64,000 nucleotides of DNA. Origin: Pisolithus tinctorius. Its lineage: Eukaryota; Basidiomycota; Agaricomycetes; Boletales; Pisolithaceae. The position numbers and the translations under genes are program-made. The stretch is from NCBI GenBank assembly GCA_024663395.1, contig JANFAH010000020.1, positions 1,169,131-1,233,130 on the forward strand, written 5' to 3'. The notes below the pieces were generated by a model. The model was not told the origin of the DNA. It saw only the letters and a list, made by a program, of their open reading frames with translations, and did no database searches. Every line of letters begins with the position of its first letter. Position 1 is the stretch's first letter. Of this stretch, positions 11,740-20,808 are shown piece after piece.

Positions 11740-12991
11740 ATGTCCTTCCAGCATGAGAACACAACCCCCCAACCAACCCCAGGCCACTCCCGTGACTACT
11801 CGCAAGTCGCAGACGACGCATTGGTTGTCCTCACCGACGACTCAACCGACACCGAGCATGAGAAAAATGTGGAGAAGACCCGTCAGAGGGAGGAGGCGGA
11901 GCAGAAAGAGAGGGAGCACGAGGTGGAGTGCAAGGCCAAATGAGAGGAGGCCAGATGACGAAAGGCAGAGGAGGCACGACTGGAGGTGGAGCGGAGGCAG
12001 AGAGAAGAGGAGGAAGCTCAGAGGAAGAAGGTGGCGGAGGAAGAGGCTGAGAGGCAGAAGCAGAAAGTGGCGGTGGAGGAGGCCGAGAGGCAGAGGCAGA
12101 GGGCTTCCCAGGAGCAGGCTCAGGCCAGGCAGGATGAGGCCGTGCTAAAGTGAGTGACAAAGCACTGCAAGTCAGGTGGAGCTGACTTGTATTTTACCCT
12201 TCCTTCATTTCAGGCTAAGCAGTGCAGTGTACGACGTCAACACTGCCCAGAGGGTCCCTGGGACCTCTGTGGTGGTCACTGCTACCAGGAGGCTGCCTTG
12301 CACTCGCTGCGTAGCGAGTCTGACAGCAGGCCAGTGCGAGCCAGGGAAGGGCAAGACCAGGGCCTGCGTGCCCTGTCACAACAAGAAGAAAACCTGCAGT
12401 TGGATGTGGGAAGAGGTGGCGGCAGGACCCTCGTGGAAGAGAGCAGGGATGGGGAGCTCCCGAGGAGAGAAGAAGAAGAGGACGTGAGGGAAGGGAAAGG
12501 AGAAAGTGACAGAGACAGAGGAAGCGGATGATGAGCGGGAGGTAGGTGGAGAAGACGAGGAGGAGCCAGCAACACTGCATGAGGGACCCTTAGAAGCAGG
12601 GGTCTCCTCCTGGTGGATGGAGTGGGAGTGGGAGTGGCAGCTGCAGGCTGTGGAGAGGTATGCGGCGGCACACGAGAAGGCTGCGACAGCCTTCAAGAGG
12701 ATGGCAAGGGCAGCGGAGCGGATGGCAGTGGCTGCAGAGTGGGCGCTGTACCGCACCTGGGCAGAGTGGGCGGAGATGAGGAGGAGGGAGGATGCGTGAG
12801 AGGCCAGGATGGCTGAGCTCGAGCACACAGGCAGAGGATGGAAGAGGCCTCAGTCGGAGGTGGAGGAAGACAAGAACGAGGAAGTGGATGAAGGTGCGGA
12901 GGGGGATAACGAGGAAGAGGAAGAAGTCGGAGGAGAGAAGGAAGGTGGAGAAGAACAGGAGGGTGACGGAGGACAAGCGATGGAAGAGTAG
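11740..12991 (+). pseudogene. Antisense accessory ORF: coiled coil plus Zn2Cys6-like cysteine cluster
   Basis: This two-exon gene lies on the strand opposite to gag-pol, inside the retrotransposon, between the integrase end and the 3' LTR. Exon 1 is 11740-12149; the intron is 12150-12213 (GTGAGT...TTTCAG, phase 2); exon 2 is 12214-12991. The frame is continuous except for four TGA codons at 11941, 11956, 12485 and 12797. The N-terminal half is a long Glu/Arg/Lys/Gln coiled coil. The middle has six cysteines spaced CX2CX8CX9CX2CX6C (about 12295-12400), close to the fungal Zn2Cys6 pattern (CX2CX6CX5-12CX2CX6-8C). A Trp/Glu/Ala-rich helix and a very acidic tail follow. Function unknown; a DNA-binding or chromatin role is only a guess from the cysteine pattern. 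Confidence 0.65.
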
Positions 12992-13185
12992 AGTAGTTTT
13001 TGTTTTCTTCTTTTTTTTCTTTTTTGTCTTTAGTTTGTATATTTTGTATTACTACAAGATAGACTTGTGATTTTGTTTGTGACTCTGAGAAGTGAAACGG
13101 ATAAGCGGAGAAAATTCTAAAGTACTTAAGGTAGTTCGGTAAGAGGCAGAGTTGGCCCATGGAGGAAGTTTATGAAGGCGGAGTA

Positions 13186-16100
13186 TTATGGCAGAGGTTG
13201 GTATGGGCCAGGTTTGTGTGGATAGCGTTCATGGAAAGTGGATACTATGTCAGAAGCATGATCTAGCTCAGTTGCAAGCAACAAAGAGGTTTCTTCGTCA
13301 GTGTTCTCGTAACCAGCCCAGCAGACTAGATACAAGAGTTGACAATGGCAGCGATGGCAGTCCACCTTAGAGTCGAGTATCTCTGATACTTTGTACTCAA
13401 GGTCACCATCGACATCTACTGGCGGAGGCAGAGGTTGTTGTCGGTTTGGGAAAGGGTTAGCTGCTGCGGCTTCCAGTTGTGAGACATGGAAGACCAGATG
13501 TACCGAGCGCATAGAGTCAGGGAGCTTAAGGGTGACAGAATGCGTACCTGGCCTGGCCAGGATGGTGAATGGACCTAAGTACTTTTCGGAGAGTTTTTCC
13601 GAAGGACGAGTGGAGTGGAAGTACTTGGCTTTGACATAGGCCTGTTCTCCAACCTTGAACTCAGGCGGAGGTATGTGTTTAGCATCTGCTGGACCCTGGT
13701 AGCGCTGCTGAGCGGCAGACATTTTGGAGTGGAGGAAATCATGAAGGGTGGAGAGCTCAACGACATAGTCATGAGCCCTTGGGGAAGTGAAGTCTTGGTC
13801 AGGGACCACAGACAAGTTTGGATGGTATCCCTTGTTAGCGAAGAAGGGGGAAACTCCAGTAGTCGCACTTGGTGCGTTGTTGAAAGCGAACTCTGCTAGA
13901 GGTAACAGCTCAGCCCAGTTGTCTTGTTGGTAGTTACAGTAGACACGAAGGTACTGTTCAAGGGTCTGGTTCGTTTGCTCGGTCTGGCCATCACCTTCTG
14001 GGTGGTAACCTGAAGTGAAGTGAAGACGCATATCAAGGGCTTTTCCTAAAGAGCGGAAGAAGTGTGAGACGAACTCAGGACCTCTGTCGGAGGTGACATT
14101 AGCTGGTACTCTGTGCTTGGAGAAGACATGGGTAAGGAAGAGCTTAGTGAGTTCGGCAGAGGTGACGGAGTTGTGGGTGGGGATGAACACTGCTTGCTTT
14201 GAGAGGTGGTCCACTACCACGAGTATGGTGGAGTAGCCATCAGAGTTGGGGAGGTGTTCAATGAAGTCCATGGAGATGGAGTTCCAAGGTCTCTCTGGGA
14301 TGGGGAGTTGCTTCAGTAGACCATAAGGGCAGTGGCGCGGAGTTTTGCTCTGTCCACAGGTGGTGCAAGACCTGACGTATTCTTTCACATCAGAGCGGAG
14401 GTTGGGCCACATGTAGTCCCTGCGGACAAGTTCTAGGGTGCGGTTTTGCCCGAAATGGCCTGCTAGAGGATGATCATGCTTGAACCGAAGCACTCGAAGG
14501 CGGAGGTCATCAATGTCAGGGACAAAGATACGACCGTCAAGGCGGAGTAGACCATTGGAGTCCAGGGACCACCGAGGCTTAGTCAGAGTTGGGAGATGGC
14601 TGGCAGAGACAGGGTCGGAGGGTAGGGCAGAGATGATGTCGGAGTGCAAGCACTCAACATCGAAGACCATGGCGGCGTGGAGCACAGGTGCCATGAGGGT
14701 GGTGGTACGGAGGGACAATGCGAGTTGCTCCTGTGTAAACATAGGGCGGAGATTATGAGGATTTACCTGTGTGTAGTCCCTATCCCCCCCTTTTGGGTAG
14801 ACATCCCAATGTCATGTAAGTGTGTCGGGTTTGGCTCCTAGGCAGCCAGGTCGGAAGCAAATCGAAAGATTGAATTGGGAAAGGTACTCCAACCAGCGGG
14901 CCTGTCGACGAGTGAGAACCTTAGAGGTAGAAAAGTACTCAAGGTTTTTGTGGTCCGTCACCACGTTGACAGGTAAGGTGGAGCCTTCTAGGTAATGCTG
15001 CCAATGGCGGAAGGCCTCGAAGATAGCCCACAGCTCCTTGTCGTGGGTATCATAATTGAGTTCTGGCGCAGTCATGGTCCGGGAGTAGAAAGCGACTGGG
15101 CGGAGTTCACTGTCAGAGCAGGTGATCGACAAAATACCAGCAATGGCATAGTCGGAGGTGTCAGTTTCAACTGTAAGCAGAGCGTCAGGAACCCAATGAG
15201 TGAGAATAGGAGCGGAGCTGAAGGCATCCTTCAGGTGGAGGAAAGTGGACCGGCACTCCTCAGAAAAGTTCCAAGGAGCACCCTTTCACGTGAGGCGAGT
15301 GAGTGGAACGATGATGTCAGAGTAGTTATTAATGAATTGTCTGTAGAAATTTGCGAAGCCGAGGAAAGACTGGATGTCTCGCACCTTCCGTGGCTCAGGC
15401 CAGTCGCAGACTGCCTGAACCTTCTCAGCGGACATGGTGAGACCGGAGGGAGAAAGAACATAACTGAGGTACTCGACGGAGTCGGAGTGAAACTCGCACT
15501 TCTCCAGCTTGGCATAAAGGCCATGCTTTCAAAGGCGGCGGAGTACCTCTTTTACGTGTTCGCGATGCGACTCCATGTCCTGTGAATAGATTCGGATGTC
15601 ATCGAGGTATACCATGATGCAGACATCGAGCATGTCTGCAAAGATGCTATTGATGAATCGCTGGAAAGCCACAGGCGCATTAGTCAGACCGAATGGCATT
15701 ACCCGCCACTCGTAAGAGCCATAACGAGTGCGGAAAGCCATTTTCCATTCATCTCCGTCCACTATGCAGACTAGATGATAGGCATGGTGGAGATCGATCT
15801 TGGTGTAGACTTTAGCGCGGCTTGGAGAGTCGAGTAGGTCGGAGATGAGCGGCAGCAGATAGTGATCTTTTTTCGTGATTTTGTTGAGTCCTCGGTAATC
15901 TACGCAGAGGCGGAGTGAACCGTCCTTCTTCTTCACGAAGAGGACAGGGGCACCATGAGCAGAGGTGGATTGTTTGATGAAACCATAGCCAAGGTGCTCA
16001 TCAATGAAGGTGCGGAGAGCCTCAAGCTCTGGCGGAGAAAGAGAGTAGATTGTACCAATGGGCAGAGAAGCTCCTTCCTCGAGGTCAATCTTGAGATCGA

Positions 16101-16902
16101 ACGAGCGGTGTGGCAGAAGTTCTGTGGCCTTGTCTTTACTAAAGATGTCAGCGAAACCGTGATACTCAGGAGGGACCAAGGAGAGGTCAGGAGGCAGAGA
16201 TGAAGCGGAGGATGCACAAAGCTTCACATCATCAGCGGAGAGCTGTAAGTGGAACTGTCTGGAGCCAGGGAGAGCACAGGCCCTGACATACACAGCAGCA
16301 TTGATGAGTGAGACGAGCGGAGCAGAGCGCGGCAAGTCAGTCAGAGTTGCAGACGGAGCTGCAGATGGAGCGGAGGGTGTCGGATCCGGAGCAGAGGTCG
16401 CAGTGGAAGGTGACGAAGGCGCCTGGGGCATCGGCATTCCTTTTAACGGTGGTTTGAACGATATACTGCCCAGTACCCAGTCAATCGACGGATTGAAGCG
16501 GGTGAGCCAGTTGTGTCCTAATACCAGCGAACATGAAGAATCCAATGGAGTAACATAAAATGAAATGGAGTTGATATCGCTGGAAGGAAAGCAGAGGGAA
16601 AGATCTACTTCTTTGGAAATGACAGCATTTGTACTACCATCAAACAAGCAGAGAGGAATTGGTGGAGAAACGGAGGAAACAGGAATAGCATATTTTTTAA
16701 TTACAGATGGGTCTACAAAGCAATGAGAGGAACCAGAATCGATCAACGCAGAGAAAGTATCAACAGAATAATCCAGAAGGGTTACAGATGGAAGTAAGGA
16801 ATTGGGACTAGAAAGAGCAGACACATTGAGTTGGATGTCTGGTTGCGCACAGTTGGGTTCAATGCTTCCTCCAGGCTGTGCGAGCTCCCTGGAGGAGCAG
16901 AC
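13186..16902 (-). pseudogene. pol: Inner chromovirus Pol: protease, RT, RNase H, integrase, chromodomain
   Basis: One frame runs from the -1 shift point at about 16902 to 13186. Protease: [13 protein letters not shown] (about 16740). RT: FGLTNAP and [10 protein letters not shown] (about 15590-15680). RNase H: TDTSDYA (about 15160) onward. Integrase: HHCC zinc finger (H...H...CTTC, about 14490-14370), then the DDE core (SMDFIEHLP, SDRGPEF, GQTEQTNQTL). The C-terminal chromodomain (about 13390-13200) starts at EYKVSEILDSK and contains YLVCWAGY and FHERYP. Chromodomains steer integration to heterochromatin. Only three in-frame stops are present, all TGA (15529, about 15285 and 14812), each where related proteins carry arginine. 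A few CpG mutations thus separate this copy from an open frame. Confidence 0.9.
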
Positions 16903-17999
16903 TAATTTTTTGGCTCTGCCTGCTCCGCAGGTGGAGTAGGCAGAGTTCCAGCCATAGCTGCACGGGCTTTGGCTGTGCGAGAGGTGGACTTGGGACAGTC
17001 TTTGGCGGAGTGGCCAGCCTCACCACAGAAGAGGCAGAGGTTGTTCTTCATCCTGCGCTGGTGCTCAGTGGAGGTGAGTTTGCCATCTTTACCCAGAAGG
17101 TGGGCAATATCGGATTTGGGCACGTCGGACTTGGGCAGATCTTTCTGTTTGCCCTTGCCCTTGGCGTCGGACTTTGGAGCAGAGGACGAGGAGGACGAGG
17201 ATTTAATTTTATTGTCAGAGTTGGAAGACTGTGACTTGTTGGAGGTGGACTTGGCGGTGCATGAGACCTCTGCTTTGCGCTCCCAGTAGCGCGCATCGAT
17301 GGTCTGAGCGAGTTCACGGAGTTGTGTGAGGGTGGAGGGTTTTCCAATGCGAGTGATCTCATCCTTGATGCGGTCTGGAAGTCCGCTATAGAAGCGGTGG
17401 TGGAGTGCACTGACACCATAGTCCTTGACCTGTGAAGCCCAGCGATTGAACTCCATGACATATTTGGTAATACGAGAACCGTCCTTCATGGTAAGGTTCT
17501 TGAGTTGTTGGACAGCATCCGCTATAGCATCATGCAGACCGAAATTAGCTGTGAGCTCTTGTAAGAACTCATGGTAGTTGTCCATCCAGAGCAGGCGGTC
17601 ATAGTTGTCGGGGTTTAGCAAATCTGGCTCAAACCAAGCCAGGGCCATACCCTTGAGATAAGACTGAGCGAAAGTAACTTTTGCTCTGTCGGAGCGGAAT
17701 GTGCAAGGGCGGTCTTGGAAGTTCAACTCGCACTGAACGAGGAACTCGCGGAGTTTTTTAGGGTCAGAGCTGTCGAAGGTGTCAGGCTCGCAGACTTTGG
17801 TTTTTGGAGCGGAGTCCCCAGTGCGTGAACTAGACCGCTCAAGTGCATGGACAGCTCTAGCAAGAGCTACGAGTGGATCCTCTGGCGGCTCAGCTGGGTC
17901 TTCGGGGACATCCCCGTCACCACTGCCCCTGCCATCAGGATCACCATCAGGATAGTCAGGGTTGGGGTTGGTGTCACACACCAAAGGTGTTGTGGACAT
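16902..17999 (-). CDS. gag: Inner chromovirus Gag, 365 aa, intact
   Basis: Open from the ATG at 17999 to the TAG at 16902. The N-terminus is acidic and Pro/Asp/Gly-rich. A retrotransposon gag core follows (about residues 65-230; conserved [12 protein letters not shown], then [14 protein letters not shown]), then a Ser/Lys-rich linker. A CCHC zinc knuckle [14 protein letters not shown] (CX2CX4HX4C) lies near residue 325. The product would form virus-like particles and bind RNA. Pol starts in the -1 frame at the gag stop. There are no internal stops, unlike pol, so this copy is not very old. Confidence 0.9.
   Translation of the reverse strand: MSTTPLVCDTNPNPDYPDGDPDGRGSGDGDVPEDPAEPPEDPLVALARAVHALERSSSRTGDSAPKTKVCEPDTFDSSDPKKLREFLVQCELNFQDRPCTFRSDRAKVTFAQSYLKGMALAWFEPDLLNPDNYDRLLWMDNYHEFLQELTANFGLHDAIADAVQQLKNLTMKDGSRITKYVMEFNRWASQVKDYGVSALHHRFYSGLPDRIKDEITRIGKPSTLTQLRELAQTIDARYWERKAEVSCTAKSTSNKSQSSNSDNKIKSSSSSSSAPKSDAKGKGKQKDLPKSDVPKSDIAHLLGKDGKLTSTEHQRRMKNNLCLFCGEAGHSAKDCPKSTSRTAKARAAMAGTLPTPPAEQAEPKN
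16905..16911 (-). promoter_or_regulatory. Predicted -1 ribosomal frameshift site AAAAAAT
   Basis: On the minus strand the heptamer A AAA AAT (X XXY YYZ in the gag frame) lies directly before the gag TAG codon at 16904-16902. Slipping back one base reads AAA AAA TTA GTC and enters the pol frame without a stop until 15531. The pol frame is exactly -1 relative to gag. I did not test for a downstream pseudoknot. Confidence 0.7.
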
Positions 18000-18374
18000 G
18001 GTTACAGCTGACTCTGCCTAACTTGTCGACGAGTTGTGCACAATGCCCATGCATGCAGATGAAGACTAAAGGCCTCATGCGTAGAAAGACTGTTGGACAT
18101 TAACAGTCATCCTTTGCACAAGAATGAGTCGTCAGTGCTAAAGAGAAAAGAGGAAGCAAGTTAAGTGTGCATTAAAGGTTTTTAGTGCCCATGTACGGCA
18201 TTCCGGTTTTCGTCGTATCTCCACCATTTCCAAAGATATCAACTCGGTTCGCATGCTCGCTTAAAGTGCTCAGCCCCACGATTCTTCCTTCCAAATTTGG
18301 AGAGGATCCTCACACCCTGTGCATTTCTACAGCACCCCATCCATCAGACGCTCATTTTGCTAAGTCCATCAATC

Positions 18375-18854
18375 ATGGCCACCTCTTCATCAATCATCTC
18401 GCTTGTCTCATTTGCCAGAGACAGTGGCTATGTATATCTGCCAGGCGTTCCCACCAGCTTCCATCCTGAAGCCCCCTGGTTCATCCTGTCGTTGTCAGCC
18501 CTGTCTCATCCCATGCAGCTTGGTCAGCATGTTCTCCTTGTCAGTATGACTTCCAGAAGGATGTTCTTTGGTCACCTCAGGTCTGTCACTCGGTTAGAAA
18601 GGTCTTATGTGGTCGTTTCAGTCTCCCCAGTTGATGAAGCATATGGATTGTTCCTCCCTGCTCCCTGCACTGTCTTTATTCCAGTCTTGTCCATCATTCT
18701 TCCCACATTGTGACAGCTGCAGTATAATCTACTGTCCTCCAGCCTCCCTGATCGCATTCATGATGAGTATGACATGCATCTTGCCTTCTTACTGCAAGAT
18801 CCAGCAGAAGACGTCCCCCCTTCTCCTCCTCCTCCATCAGAACCCCATCCATAA
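18375..18854 (+). pseudogene. Second antisense ORF upstream of gag in the inner chromovirus
   Basis: ATG at 18375, one frame to TAA at 18852, about 159 codons, with a single TGA at 18711 (a possible CGA-to-TGA change). The product would be rich in Ser, Leu, Val and Pro (for example GYVYLPGVPTSFHPEAPWF), with an acidic, proline-rich C-terminus. I do not recognise a family. It lies in the 2.1 kb between the 5' LTR and gag, on the strand opposite to gag-pol. It could be a captured gene, part of a further nested insertion, or chance. Confidence that it was once a gene is moderate, because of its length and the TGA-only interruption. Confidence 0.45.
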
Positions 18855-20099
18855 GGTTTTTGTTAACTTCGCTGAGAGGATGGAAGGGTGGGAGACACGA
18901 TCGCGTATGCTCTCATTGCCCCACAGACCCCCAACACCCTAGCCCCCTTTGACACCTGACTCATGCCCTTCAATTCTGGAATTAATACTTCCTTATCTGG
19001 AAACACCATCCATCTGTCATGCTGTCTTTGGATCTAGAGATGTCTCCACCGAGATCTGACTTGCATTGCCACCCCCTAATGTGATGTCAGTGCACTTACT
19101 CAGTTTCTGACTCTATTTGACTCGTTTTGTGATATTTTGACTATCCTTGACTCGTTCATTGCCAATACTTACCAATCCTCCTTGCTTGCTTACTTTTCAT
19201 TTCTCGCTTACTCATCATGATTACTCAGTCCTTACTCATTACTTACAAGTGTTTGTGCCTTGTTTGTCACAAGCTGTGCTCCCCCCTCAGTATATAAACC
19301 CCCATGTACTTAGCTACCCACAATCAATCAGAATCAATTCAGAAGCAGTCCAGCAGTCAGTCCAGTGCCTATCTCGTCATCGACAGTTGAGGCTCCATGA
19401 AGGGGTCTACCTGTCATCATTCATATACTTGGTAGTTGAGGCTCATTTGGAAGAGTCTATCTGCCTCCATCATTCATCTGAAGCTTCCTCTTAGTCAGCA
19501 GTCTTAGTCATCCCTCCACTCCTGTGAAACTCGTCAACGACTTGCACCAGGAGCACATTTTATCAAAGTCCATTATTCCAAGAGGTCCTTTCAGCTGAAC
19601 ACCTTCACTCTGTTCAGCATCCCCTCCTCAGTCATCATCCATTCATCTACTCCTGCATAACTCATCATTGACTTGCGCTAGGAGCACCCTGCCATTGAAG
19701 TTTCCCCCTCTTAGGTTTCTGCACTCCAGGTTCCACAGAGGCACACCACCACTCGCTTTACATTTGTCTTTTGTGTTGGTTTTGGTTGGTTTTCACCACC
19801 TTTCACACTTTGACTCACATCGGTCCATCATCTCAGTTATGAGGAGACGGAGTATGGAAGGTTGTTGGGTGGAGGTCAGAGCAACCAGCTTGCAAAGCAC
19901 TTTCGCCCTCAGTGTGAGAGCAGCGTCGAGCAGAGAATGATTGGAACTGTTTCAACAATGGAAGGGAGTCGATGCAGATTAGCTAGTGCTACAGTGAGGT
20001 TCTCAGTGACCTCTCTGGGATTGAGCTCGAGTTCTCATAATGGCGTAAGTTTTTTGGAAGACAGAAAAGGAGATCGTACAAGTGCGAGTATGAATATAC
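18855..20099. other. Long leader of inner chromovirus, LTR-like promoter sequence
   Basis: No gene seen. Near 19290 there is a plus-strand TATATAA box preceded by CT-rich, repeated 'TTACTCA' sequence. A tract with repeated 'GACTTGCRCYAGGAGCAC' (about 19530 and 19672) follows. This looks like part of an LTR or promoter of another element, but I found no second copy and no target duplication. The tRNA primer-binding site beside the LTR at 20099 was not recognised. Confidence 0.35.
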
Positions 20100-20808
20100 T
20101 GTCAAGTCTGGGCCTACTCGACCAACTCTGATGCTCAACAAGGTCTAGAGGAGGGTCTGGAAGCAAGTCCGACACAGAAGAACAGAACTCCGACTAGCGG
20201 AGTGTTGGCAGGAACAAAGACCACCAAGACAAAGGCAGAGCGGAGTGAGGGCGTCGGGTTTAGCTTGTGCGCTACCCCCTTGCACGATCTCAGCCCTCGT
20301 ATTCAGAGGGAGAGTACAGACAGAGAGTTGGAGATAACTCCACAGACAGAAGATGGAATCAGAGGGAGTAGGAACTAAGTTGATATTCGTACTGAAGAAC
20401 AGCGGAGTACAGTTCATGTTTTTATACTGCTATGGAGGTACAGTAATCGGAATCGGAACTGACATATGGAGACTCATAAATTTTCAAGTAAAATTTCCTG
20501 GACGACGAATGAAGGGTAGATGGAGGACATATGAACAGGTAACACAGAACATCCAGAAAAGGAACAGTCCAGGTGCTGGACCATGCGGTGAGCGCACCGC
20601 AGAGTTCCTGACTGCGAAGGTAGTCACACAACCCCTCAGAGGACGGACTGCTCGGTCCGGTAGGAGAGCGACACACAGTCCAACAGCAGTCGGAGTGGAG
20701 ATGGTTCGCAACCAACAGAAGTTGGTTGGAGTTGGTGCGGAGTGAGTGAATGACCCGGAGTAGGGTGCGGAGCAAGTAAGGGCTTAGTGTGAATGCACAG
20801 TTATGACA
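20100..20808 (-). repeat. 5' LTR of inner chromovirus
   Basis: Direct copy of 10832-11545, with TG...CA ends, followed by the right CATGT duplication at 20809-20813. It holds the promoter of the minus-strand element by position. Confidence 0.9.

Larger units (their letters stand above)
10832..20808 (-). mobile_element. Inner chromodomain Ty3/Gypsy retrotransposon (chromovirus), ~10 kb
   Basis: Two direct LTRs of about 714 and 709 bp (10832-11545 and 20100-20808), each starting TGTCAAG and ending TTATGACA on the plus strand, bound the element, and CATGT flanks it. Gag (17999-16902) and pol (to 13186) run on the minus strand. A C-rich run at 11549-11557 (G-rich on the coding strand) next to the left LTR fits a polypurine tract, so the left LTR is the 3' LTR. 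The element is unusual for a chromovirus in having about 2.1 kb upstream of gag and 1.6 kb downstream of pol. Both stretches hold ORFs on the opposite strand. LTR differences are largely CG versus TG/CA. Confidence 0.9.

Noticed and set aside
11831..13160. Long Ser/Pro/Leu-rich minus-strand ORFs
   Set aside because: They are the complement of the Glu/Arg-rich antisense gene and have the low-complexity composition expected of shadows.
18950..19940. Nested solo LTR in the chromovirus leader
   Set aside because: The TATATAA-containing segment looks like an LTR, but I found no second copy and no target duplication.
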